DNA from: Massilia sp. Root335
Lineage (GTDB): Bacteria; Pseudomonadota; Gammaproteobacteria; Burkholderiales; Burkholderiaceae_D
Direction: 5' to 3'
Assembly (NCBI RefSeq): GCF_001425685.1
Contig: NZ_LMCY01000021.1
Span: forward strand, 275 to 64,274
DNA: 64,000 bases
Part shown: one piece after another, positions 55,563 to 63,156 of the stretch
How positions within the stretch are numbered: position 1 is the first letter of the stretch
How the letters are laid out: every line of letters begins with the position of its first letter
Made by a program: the position numbers and the translations under genes
The notes under the pieces: generated by a model
Told to the model about the DNA's origin: nothing
The model's input: the letters and a program-made list of their open reading frames with translations, nothing else
Databases searched by the model: none

Positions 55563-56669
55563 TTATTTGCGCATGCGGAAGTCCTCGCACACGGTGCTGG
55601 CGCGCACGACCAGTTCCACGGCCGCCACCTGTTCCAGCGGCGGGTCCTGCGGGCCGCGCAGCAGCAGCTCGACGCCCAGCGCGCCCAGTTCCTTCTTGTT
55701 GATGCGCAGCGTCGTCAGCGGACGGTGGCCCAGCACGGCGCCGGGGATGTCGTCGAAGCCGACGATCGAGATATCGTGCGGCACCGTCTTCCCGGCCGCG
55801 AGGCACGCGCGCATCGCGACGAGGGCGGCGGCGTCGTTGTAGCAGAATACGGCGTCGGGCGGGTGCGGCTGGTCGAGCAGGGACTGCATCGCCTCGTAGG
55901 CGCCCGTCTCGAGGTCGACGCCGTCCGGCAGGCACGTTTCCAGGCGCGGATCGGCCAGCATGCCCGCTTCGAACAGGGCCTGGCGGTAGCCGCGGTTGCG
56001 TTCGCGGATGCTGTAGTGGCCCAGCGAACCGGAGATCATGCCGATGCGTTCGCGGCCCAGCGAGATCAGGTGCCTGGTGGCGAGGTAGCCGCCCATGTGG
56101 TTGTCCGGATTGACGGAGCTGTAGCCGCGCAGCTTCATGTCGATCAGGACGAGGGGCTTGCCGCTGGCGCGCAGGGCGTTCAGCAGCTCGGGCTCGAAGA
56201 AGCCTGCGCACACGATGGCGTCCGGCGCGTGCATGCGCAGCTGTTCCGTCACGCCGTCGGCCGGGCCGACCGCCATGAACGACAGCACGATGCCCTGCTT
56301 GCGGCACGCTTCCTCGGCGCCGTGCAGCACGGGCGAATAGAACGGGCTGCTGGCGGCCGTGTTGTGCTGGCGGTGCAGCAGGAACGTCAGGCGGCGGATG
56401 CGCTTGCGGCGCAGCTTGCAAAAGTCATAGCCCAATTCGTGGGCTGCCGACAACACCATCTGGCGCGTGCTCTCCGTGAGTCCGGGCTCGTTCTTGAGGG
56501 CGCGCGAGATCGTGCCGGCCGAGACGCCGGCGTACTTGGCCAGGTCGCGGATCGTGACCGGCGCCGGGCTACCGCCCGCTGGGGTGCGTGAGGTGAGGGG
56601 GTTCACACTGTCTCCGAAATCGTTGCCGCGATCGCCCGGGGCGTCGCTCGTTTGAATGGAGTCTTGCAT
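55563..56669 (-). CDS. LacI-family regulator of the mannan-use locus
   Basis: This 368-residue regulator has about 35 residues of poorly ordered N-terminus, then the LacI HTH VTIRDLAKYAGVSAGTISRALKNEPGLTESTR. The effector domain follows (AIVCAGFFEPELLNALRASGKPLVLIDMKL, GFDDIPGAVLGHRPLTTLRINKKELG). The ATG at 56669 gives MQDSIQTSDAP. It heads the leftward isomerase-kinase operon and diverges from the sugar permease and hydrolase genes. Palindromic sites lie in the shared upstream region. Confidence 0.92.
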   Translation of the reverse strand: MQDSIQTSDAPGDRGNDFGDSVNPLTSRTPAGGSPAPVTIRDLAKYAGVSAGTISRALKNEPGLTESTRQMVLSAAHELGYDFCKLRRKRIRRLTFLLHRQHNTAASSPFYSPVLHGAEEACRKQGIVLSFMAVGPADGVTEQLRMHAPDAIVCAGFFEPELLNALRASGKPLVLIDMKLRGYSSVNPDNHMGGYLATRHLISLGRERIGMISGSLGHYSIRERNRGYRQALFEAGMLADPRLETCLPDGVDLETGAYEAMQSLLDQPHPPDAVFCYNDAAALVAMRACLAAGKTVPHDISIVGFDDIPGAVLGHRPLTTLRINKKELGALGVELLLRGPQDPPLEQVAAVELVVRASTVCEDFRMRK

Positions 56670-56713
56670 ATCGAAATCGCCTTGGTCAAACGCGAAGCTG
56701 CACTTCAAGTCAA

Positions 56714-56734
56714 GTTTAGTCGGCTTTACTAAAC
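56714..56734. promoter_or_regulatory. Palindromic operator-like site 1
   Basis: GTTTAGT-N7-ACTAAAC lies 45 bases upstream of the LacI regulator start. A perfect 12-base palindrome AAACAGCTGTTT (56731-56742) overlaps its right arm. The arms are identical to those of site 2. Confidence 0.65.
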
Positions 56735-56793
56735 AGCTGTTTGCCCGGTATATTCTCAATCTAAGAAACCGATTTCATAAGAGGGAGGGAGTT

Positions 56794-56815
56794 GTTTAGT
56801 GACGACTGACTAAAC
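56794..56815. promoter_or_regulatory. Palindromic operator-like site 2
   Basis: GTTTAGT-N8-ACTAAAC has the same arms as site 1 with one base more in the spacer. The centre-to-centre distance between sites is about 80 bp. It lies upstream of the candidate permease promoter. The pair could support looping by one LacI-type protein acting on both divergent operons. Confidence 0.65.
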
Positions 56816-56839
56816 TCGGCCGCGAATCGGTCGTCGCGT

Positions 56840-56868
56840 TTGACCCTTCCATTCTGCTTATGCAGAAT
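56840..56868 (+). promoter_or_regulatory. Promoter candidate for the permease-hydrolase genes
   Basis: TTGACC (56840-56845) and CAGAAT (56863-56868) are 17 bases apart. The -10 box is only 4/6 and lies inside an inverted repeat. It ends about 60 bases before the permease start. Confidence 0.35.
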
Positions 56869-56875
56869 ATTTTTT
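56851..56875 (+). promoter_or_regulatory. Inverted repeat followed by a T-run upstream of the permease
   Basis: ATTCTGC-TTAT-GCAGAAT (56851-56868) is followed by A and six T. It looks like a small intrinsic terminator in the rightward direction, but it overlaps the proposed -10 box. It is therefore either a promoter-region palindrome or an attenuator of a promoter further upstream. Confidence 0.4.
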
Positions 56876-56927
56876 ACAAAAAAGTTACTGGTTTATAAGT
56901 TAGCGGTAACATCTCAAGGAGACTTGC

Positions 56928-58199
56928 ATGGAACGCGCATCACAGGCCGCACTCGAGCCTGCTAACCGGGCCCAGCCCACGAGCTACACCTTTCCCCTCA
57001 CCGTCGTCACCGCACTGTTCTTCATGTGGGGCCTCCTGACGTCGCTGAACGACATCCTGATCCCGCACCTGAAGTCGGTCTACAACCTGACGTACGTGCA
57101 GGCGATGATGGTGAACCTGGCCTTCTTCAGCGGTTACTTCCTGCTGTCGATCCCGGCCGGCGCGCTGATCCGCCGCATCGGCTACAAGGCCGGCGCCGTG
57201 GCCGGCCTGGCCGTGTGCGCCGTCGGCGCCGCGCTGTTCTATCCGGCCGCCACCAGCGTGTACGCGCTGTTCCTGTTCGCGCTGTTCGTGCTGGCCGCCG
57301 GCATCACGATCCTGCAGGTCGCGGCCAACCCGTACGTCACCGTGCTGGGCGCGCCCGCCACCGCGTCGAGCCGCCTGAACCTGACCCAGGCCTTCAACTC
57401 GCTGGGCACCGTCGTCGGGCCGCCGATCGGCGGCATCCTGATCCTGTCGCACATGACGGAAGCGGCCGATCCGGCCCACATGTCGGCCGCGGAACGCCTC
57501 GCGCAGGCGCAGGCCGTGCAGGGGCCGTACCTGGGCCTGGCCGCCACGCTGGCGGTCCTGGCCATCCTGTTCGCCGTGATCCGCCTGCCGATCATCCGCG
57601 ACGAGGACGCCGGTCCCGCCCGCGGTTCGATCTTCAGCCAGAAACGCCTGATGCTGGGCGTGACGGCGATCTTCCTGTACGTCGGCGCCGAAGTGAGCAT
57701 CGGCAGCTTCCTGATCAACTACATGGGCGACCCGAGCATCGCCGGCTTCACGGCCGAAACGGGCGCCAAATACGTGGCCTACTATTGGGGCGGCGCGATG
57801 GTCGGCCGCTTCATCGGCTCGGCCGTGATGCGCTCGATCAGCCCGGGCAAGGTCCTCGCGTTCAACGCCGCCGCCTGCATCGCCCTGCTGGTGGCGACGG
57901 TCCTCGGCCATGGCCACGTCGCGCTGTTCGCCGTGCTGGCCGTCGGCCTGTTCAACTCGATCATGTTCCCGACCATCTTCAGCATGGCCGTGCATGAACT
58001 GGGCCCGCTGACGAGCCAGGGCTCCGGCCTGCTCGTGATGGCGATCGCCGGCGGCGCCGTCGTGCCGGTCATCCAGGCCCAGGCCGCGGACGCCATCGGC
58101 CTGCAGACGTCGTTCCTGATCCCGGCCGCGTGCTATGCGTTCATCCTGTACTTCGGCGCGAAATACGCCCGCATGTACGTGGACGTCAAGGCCGTCTGA
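56928..58199 (+). CDS. MFS sugar permease, FucP/GluP family
   Basis: This 423-residue inner-membrane symporter has 12 predicted helices. FucP-family landmarks are ALFFMWGLLTSLNDILIPHLK, SGYFLLSIPAGALIRRIGYKAG, ILQVAANPYVTVLG and FNSLGTVVGPPIGG. The second half has GAEVSIGSFLINYMG and NSIMFPTIFSMAVHELG. It probably imports hexoses freed by the downstream glycosidases, such as mannose, glucose or galactose. The ATG follows AAGGAGA. It diverges from the LacI regulator. Confidence 0.92.
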   Translation: MERASQAALEPANRAQPTSYTFPLTVVTALFFMWGLLTSLNDILIPHLKSVYNLTYVQAMMVNLAFFSGYFLLSIPAGALIRRIGYKAGAVAGLAVCAVGAALFYPAATSVYALFLFALFVLAAGITILQVAANPYVTVLGAPATASSRLNLTQAFNSLGTVVGPPIGGILILSHMTEAADPAHMSAAERLAQAQAVQGPYLGLAATLAVLAILFAVIRLPIIRDEDAGPARGSIFSQKRLMLGVTAIFLYVGAEVSIGSFLINYMGDPSIAGFTAETGAKYVAYYWGGAMVGRFIGSAVMRSISPGKVLAFNAAACIALLVATVLGHGHVALFAVLAVGLFNSIMFPTIFSMAVHELGPLTSQGSGLLVMAIAGGAVVPVIQAQAADAIGLQTSFLIPAACYAFILYFGAKYARMYVDVKAV

Positions 58200-58213
58200 C
58201 CTGCGAACCCGTT

Positions 58214-58240
58214 GCCGCCGCGTGTTCGTGCCGCGGCGGC
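58214..58240 (+). other. GC-rich hairpin between permease and GH3 genes
   Basis: GCCGCCGCG and CGCGGCGGC pair across a 9-base loop, 14 bases after the permease stop. No T-tract follows. It may set different transcript levels for the permease and hydrolase parts of the operon. Confidence 0.5.
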
Positions 58241-58283
58241 GGCACATACCTATAACGCTTCACCCCAAAGAGAGTTTCGTCCC

Positions 58284-60515
58284 ATGCGCCTGAATCACCT
58301 GACCCTCGTCGCGGCCCTCGCCGCCGCCTTCCCGCTGTTCGCAACCGCCGCCGACACGCCGGCGCAGCAGCCGTGGATGAACCGTTCCCTGAGCGCCGAC
58401 CAGCGCGCCGAACTGGCCGTCAAGGCCATGACCCGCGAAGAAAAACTGCGCTGGGTGTTCGGCTATTTCGGCACCTCGTTCGCCCCCAAGGGCACCACGC
58501 CGCCCAAGGCCGCGATCCCGTTCTCGGCCGGTTTCGTGCCGGGCAATCCGCGCCTCGGCCTGCCGGACCTGCTGGAAACGGACGCCGGTCTCGGCGTCGC
58601 CACCCAGGCCACGCCGACCCCGCGCGAGCGCACGCAGCTGCCGTCGGGCCTGGCCACCGCGTCGACGTGGGACCCGCAGGTGGCCTATGCCGGCGGCGCG
58701 ATGATCGGTTCCGAGGCGCGCGCATCCGGCTTCAACGTGATGCTGGCCGGCGGCGTGAACCTGATGCGCGATCCGCGCAACGGCCGCAACTTCGAATACG
58801 CGGGCGAGGACCCGCTGCTGGCCGGGACGATGGTCGGCCATGCGGTGAAGGGCATCGAGTCGAACCACGTGATCTCGACCGTCAAGCACTACGCGCTGAA
58901 CGACCAGGAAACGGGCCGCAATGAACTGGACGTCCACATCGACAAGGCCGCGTCGCGCATGTCCGACCTGCTCGCGATGCAGATCGCGCTGGAGCAGTCC
59001 GGCGCCGGCTCCGTCATGTGCTCGTACAACCGCGTGTACGGCACCTATGCGTGCGAGAACGACTACCTGCTGAACGAGGTCCTCAAGAAGGACTGGGGTT
59101 TCAAAGGTTATGTGATGTCCGACTGGGGCGCGACGCACAGCACCGTGGAAGCGGCCAATCACGGCCTGGATCGCCAGTCGGGCCAGGAATTCGACAAGTC
59201 GCCGTACTTCGGCGGCGCGCTGGCGGAAGCCGTCGAGAACGGCCACGTGTCGGAAGCTCGCCTTACCGACATGGCCACGCGCATCGTGCGCGCCATGTTC
59301 GCCAAGGGCGTCGTCGACAATCCGGTCGCGCAGGGCGGCACCATCGACTTCGCGAAGAACGGCGCGGTCAGCCGCGCGACGGCGGAAGAGGGCATGGTCC
59401 TGCTCAAGAACGACAACAAGCTCCTGCCGTTGTCGAAGGACGTGAAGACCATCGCCGTCATCGGCGGCCATGCCGACGTCGGCGTGCTGTCGGGCGGCGG
59501 TTCGTCGCAGGTGTATCCGGTCGGCGGCAATGCCGTGCCGGGCCTGGAGCCGAAGGTCTGGCCGGGTCCGGTCGTGTACCACCCGTCTTCGCCGCTGCGT
59601 CATATTCAGGCGCTGGCGCCGAATGCGAAGGTCGTGTACGACGACGGCCTTGACCCCGCGCGCGCCGCGCGCGTGGCCGCGCAGGCGGACGTCGCGCTCG
59701 TGTTCGCGACGCAGTGGATCGGCGAAGCGAACGATGCGGCGTCGTTGTCCCTGCCGGACAACCAGGACACGCTGATCGACAGCGTCGCCGGTTCGAATCC
59801 CCGCACCGTCGTCGTGCTGGAGACGGGCGGTCCGGTCGCCATGCCGTGGGTCGCCAAAACCCCGGCCGTGCTGGAAGCGTGGTATCCCGGCACCAGCGGC
59901 GGCGAAGCGATCGCGCGCGTGCTGTTCGGCGCCGTCAATCCGTCCGGCCACCTGCCGGCCACGTTCCCGGTCTCCGAGCAGCAGCTGCCGCGCCCGAAAC
60001 TGGACGGCGATCCGAAACAGCCGGAGCAGCGCTTCACGGTCGAGTACAAGGAAGGCGCCGCGGTCGGCTACAAATGGTTCGACCAGAAGGGCATGACGCC
60101 GCTGTTCCCGTTCGGCCACGGCCTGTCGTACACGACGTTCAGCTATTCGGGCCTGGCCAGCCAGGTCAAGGATGGCCGCGTGCACGTGCGCTTCAAGGTC
60201 ACGAACACGGGCAACGTCGCCGGCAAGGACGTGCCGCAGGTGTACGTGGCGCCGCTCGCCGCGAAGTGGGAAGCGCCGAAGCGCCTGGCCGGCTGGGACA
60301 AGGTCGCGCTGCAGCCGGGCGAATCGAAAGAGGTCGACGTCGTCGTCGAGCCGCGCATCCTCGGCATGTTCGACGAGAAGAGCAAGACCTGGCGCATCGC
60401 CAAGGGCAAGTACAAGCTGGTGCTGGCCGACGACGCCGCCGGCATGAACGCGACCAGCGTGACGGTCGACTTGCCGGCGTCCACCCTGGACGTGCGCGGC
60501 CGCCCGCAGCGCTGA
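58284..60515 (+). CDS. Glycoside hydrolase family 3 (beta-glucosidase/beta-mannosidase-like)
   Basis: This 743-residue exported enzyme has a signal peptide (1-22, ATAA^DTP), an N-terminal GH3 barrel with GRNFEYAGEDP (168-178), VKHYALND and nucleophile Asp280 in GYVMSDWGATH. A C-terminal alpha/beta domain and a fibronectin-III-like end (TNTGNVAGKDVPQVYVAPL) follow. It removes beta-linked glucose or mannose from oligosaccharide ends. Sequence alone does not settle the sugar. The ATG at 58284 gives the signal peptide. Confidence 0.92.
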   Translation: MRLNHLTLVAALAAAFPLFATAADTPAQQPWMNRSLSADQRAELAVKAMTREEKLRWVFGYFGTSFAPKGTTPPKAAIPFSAGFVPGNPRLGLPDLLETDAGLGVATQATPTPRERTQLPSGLATASTWDPQVAYAGGAMIGSEARASGFNVMLAGGVNLMRDPRNGRNFEYAGEDPLLAGTMVGHAVKGIESNHVISTVKHYALNDQETGRNELDVHIDKAASRMSDLLAMQIALEQSGAGSVMCSYNRVYGTYACENDYLLNEVLKKDWGFKGYVMSDWGATHSTVEAANHGLDRQSGQEFDKSPYFGGALAEAVENGHVSEARLTDMATRIVRAMFAKGVVDNPVAQGGTIDFAKNGAVSRATAEEGMVLLKNDNKLLPLSKDVKTIAVIGGHADVGVLSGGGSSQVYPVGGNAVPGLEPKVWPGPVVYHPSSPLRHIQALAPNAKVVYDDGLDPARAARVAAQADVALVFATQWIGEANDAASLSLPDNQDTLIDSVAGSNPRTVVVLETGGPVAMPWVAKTPAVLEAWYPGTSGGEAIARVLFGAVNPSGHLPATFPVSEQQLPRPKLDGDPKQPEQRFTVEYKEGAAVGYKWFDQKGMTPLFPFGHGLSYTTFSYSGLASQVKDGRVHVRFKVTNTGNVAGKDVPQVYVAPLAAKWEAPKRLAGWDKVALQPGESKEVDVVVEPRILGMFDEKSKTWRIAKGKYKLVLADDAAGMNATSVTVDLPASTLDVRGRPQR

Positions 60516-60527
60516 GTTTTACCTGTT

Positions 60528-60551
60528 GCCGCCCGCCGGCCGGCGGGCGGC
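60528..60551 (+). other. Perfect 24-base GC palindrome between GH3 and GH5 genes
   Basis: The arm GCCGCCCGCCGG is followed directly by its exact reverse complement. It lies 12 bases after the GH3 stop and 47 bases before GH5, with no T-run. It resembles the hairpin after the permease gene in GC content and position, suggesting a processing or stability element. Confidence 0.6.
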
Positions 60552-60598
60552 GCATGACCAACCACAACGACGCTTCTTGAGGGGCGCGAGGAGACTAC

Positions 60599-61945
60599 AT
60601 GGAACGCAAGTTCGGCAAGTTCGGCAAGATCGCTTTGGCCGCCGCCCTGTTGGCGGCGGGTGCCGTCGGCATCGCCCACGCGGCGAACGCGAACAAGAAT
60701 GGCTTCGTGGCCGTGAAGGACAGCCATTTCGAACGCAACGGCCAGCGCTACATGATCGCCGGCGCCAATTTCTGGTACGGCGGCTATCTCGGCGCGCCGT
60801 CGGGCGTCGGGCAGCGCGCCAGGCTCGTGAAGGAACTCGATCGCCTGAAGGCGCTCGGCATCAACAACGTGCGCGTGCTGGCGGTGTCGGAAAAGACGGC
60901 GATGAAGAGCGCCGTCAGCCCCGCCACGACGAGCGCGCCCGGCCACTACGACGAACAGCTGCTGCAGGGCCTCGACTTCCTGATGGCCGAACTGGCGAAG
61001 CGCGACATGACGGCCGTGCTCTACCTGAATAATTTCTGGCAGTGGTCCGGCGGGATGACGCAGTACCTCAACTGGTTCACGGGTTCGCCCGCGCACGATC
61101 CGAACGTGAGCAAGGATTACGAGCGCTACATGGCGGAGAACGCGACGTTCTACACGAACGCGCGCGCGCAGGACGAATACCGCAACGTGATCGCCAAGAT
61201 CGTCCAGCGCACGAACACGGTGACGAAGAAGCCGTACCGCGCCGACCCGACCATCCTGTCGTGGCAGCTGGCGAACGAGCCGCGTCCCGGCAACAGCAAA
61301 TCCACGCCGCAGGAAAAGGCGACCTACATAAAATGGGTCGCGGACACGGCCCACTACATCCGCTCGCTCGACGGCAACCATATGGTCAGCACGGGCAGCG
61401 AAGGCCTCGCGGGCTCCGCGCAGGATGCGCAGCTGTACCTGGACGCGCACCGCACGCCGGACATCGCCTACCTCACCTACCACCTGTGGCCAACGAACTG
61501 GGGCTGGTTCGATCCGAAGAAGCCGGACGCCACGTGGGACGGCATGATGGAAAAGGCCAGCCACTACCTGAACGTGCACGTCGACTACGCGAAGCAGCTG
61601 GGCAAGCCGATCGTGCTGGAGGAGTTCGGCCTGAATCGCGACGGCGGCTCGTTCGACATCAAGGCCTCGACCAAGGTGCGCGACCGTTTTTATGACGCGG
61701 TCTTCTCGACGCTGGAGAAGCGCGCCGCGGCCGGCGATCCGGTCGCCGGCTGGAATTTCTGGGCGTGGGGCGGCGCGGGCCGTGCGGCCAATGCGGATTA
61801 CTGGTGGAAGCCGGGGAACGATTTCGTCGGCGATCCGCCGCAGGAAGAGCAGGGCCTGTACTCCGTGTTCGACAGCGACGCCAGCTCGCTCGAGCTGATC
61901 GCCGAGCATAATAAACGCCTGAAGGCGATCGGAGCGAAGCAATGA
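60599..61945 (+). CDS. Glycoside hydrolase family 5 endo-beta-mannanase-like enzyme
   Basis: This 448-residue exported enzyme has a signal peptide (1-29, AHAA^NANK), GH5 acid/base Glu227 in SWQLANEPRP and nucleophile Glu342 in VLEEFGLN. The opening FERNGQRYMIAGANFWYGGYLG and the NNVRVLA strand match the mannanase-type GH5_7 subfamily. It would cut the beta-1,4-mannan backbone. It lies between GH3 and GH27 genes and overlaps the GH27 start by 4 bases. Confidence 0.88.
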   Translation: MERKFGKFGKIALAAALLAAGAVGIAHAANANKNGFVAVKDSHFERNGQRYMIAGANFWYGGYLGAPSGVGQRARLVKELDRLKALGINNVRVLAVSEKTAMKSAVSPATTSAPGHYDEQLLQGLDFLMAELAKRDMTAVLYLNNFWQWSGGMTQYLNWFTGSPAHDPNVSKDYERYMAENATFYTNARAQDEYRNVIAKIVQRTNTVTKKPYRADPTILSWQLANEPRPGNSKSTPQEKATYIKWVADTAHYIRSLDGNHMVSTGSEGLAGSAQDAQLYLDAHRTPDIAYLTYHLWPTNWGWFDPKKPDATWDGMMEKASHYLNVHVDYAKQLGKPIVLEEFGLNRDGGSFDIKASTKVRDRFYDAVFSTLEKRAAAGDPVAGWNFWAWGGAGRAANADYWWKPGNDFVGDPPQEEQGLYSVFDSDASSLELIAEHNKRLKAIGAKQ

Positions 61946-63156
61946 AACGTGCCGTGAACCTGATGCTGGCGGCGTCGATCGCGGCCGCGCCGGCCGCCGC
62001 CTGGGCACAGAAATTCGACGGCCTCGCGGCCACGCCGCAGATGGGCTGGAACAGCTGGAACAAATTCGCCTGCAACATCGACGAAAAGCTGATCCGCGAG
62101 ACGGCCGACGCGATGGTCAAGCTGGGCCTGAAGGATGCCGGCTACCAGTACATCAACATCGACGACTGCTGGCACGGCACGCGCGACGAGCACGGCGACA
62201 TCCGTCCCGACCCGCAGCGCTTCCCGTCCGGGATGAAGGCGCTGGCCGACTACGTGCACGCGCGCGGCCTCAAGCTGGGCATTTATTCGGACGTGGGCGA
62301 CAAGACCTGCGGCGGCCGTCCCGGCAGCCGCGGCCATGAATACCAGGATGCGAAGATGTACGCCGCCTGGGGCATCGACTACCTGAAATACGACTGGTGC
62401 GAGAGCAAGGGTCTCAATGCCGTCGGCGCCTACACGACGATGCGCGACGCGATCCGCGCGGCCAACCGTCCCATCCTGTTCAGCGTCTGCGAATGGGGCG
62501 ACAACAAGCCGTGGGAATGGGCGGCCGACGTCGGCCACTCGTGGCGCACGACGGGCGACATCTACCCGTGCTGGGATTGCGAAAAGAGCGCCGGCTCGTG
62601 GTCGGCGTGGGGCGTGATGCGCATCCTCGACATGCAGGCCGGCCTGCGCAAGTACGCCGGTCCCGGTCACTGGAACGACATGGACATGCTGGAAGTCGGC
62701 ATGGGCATGACGGAAGACGAAGACCGCGCCCACTTCTCGATCTGGGCGATGCTGGATTCGCCGCTCATCCTCGGCAACGACCTGCGTTCGATGCCGGACT
62801 CGGTGAAGAAGATCATCGGGAACAAACAGGTCATCGCGCTCAACCAGGACCCGCTGGGCGTGCCCGCGCTGCGCTTCTGGAAGCAGGGCCAGGTCGAGCT
62901 GTGGGCCAAGCCGCTCGCCAACGACGAGTGGGCCTTCATGGTGCTGAACCGCGGCGAGGCGGCGCTGCCGTTGCATTACGACTGGAAGCAGAACGTCATC
63001 GTCGACGACATGAGCAAGCGCGAAGCCGATTTCAAACAGGCGACGTGGCACTGGACGGATGCCTGGACCGGCAAGACGGGCGACACGAGCCGCCGCCTCG
63101 ATGCGACCGTGCCTGCGCACGGCGTCGTGCTGCTGCGTTTGAAGAAAGGCGCGTGA
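61942..63156 (+). CDS. Glycoside hydrolase family 27 alpha-galactosidase
   Basis: This 404-residue exported enzyme has a signal peptide (1-22, AWA^QKF) and GH27 motifs TPQMGWNSWNKFACN, INIDDCW and GIYSDVGDKTC. Nucleophile Asp151 lies in YLKYDWC and acid/base Asp206 in SWRTTGDI. A C-terminal Greek-key beta domain follows. It removes alpha-1,6-galactose branches from galactomannan. Its start overlaps the GH5 stop and its stop overlaps the next start, so translation is coupled. Confidence 0.95.
   Translation: MKRAVNLMLAASIAAAPAAAWAQKFDGLAATPQMGWNSWNKFACNIDEKLIRETADAMVKLGLKDAGYQYINIDDCWHGTRDEHGDIRPDPQRFPSGMKALADYVHARGLKLGIYSDVGDKTCGGRPGSRGHEYQDAKMYAAWGIDYLKYDWCESKGLNAVGAYTTMRDAIRAANRPILFSVCEWGDNKPWEWAADVGHSWRTTGDIYPCWDCEKSAGSWSAWGVMRILDMQAGLRKYAGPGHWNDMDMLEVGMGMTEDEDRAHFSIWAMLDSPLILGNDLRSMPDSVKKIIGNKQVIALNQDPLGVPALRFWKQGQVELWAKPLANDEWAFMVLNRGEAALPLHYDWKQNVIVDDMSKREADFKQATWHWTDAWTGKTGDTSRRLDATVPAHGVVLLRLKKGA

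Noticed and set aside
58260..60185. 641-codon minus-strand open frame opposite the GH3 gene
   Set aside because: It is a shadow of a gene with catalytic motifs and has no domain or ribosome site.
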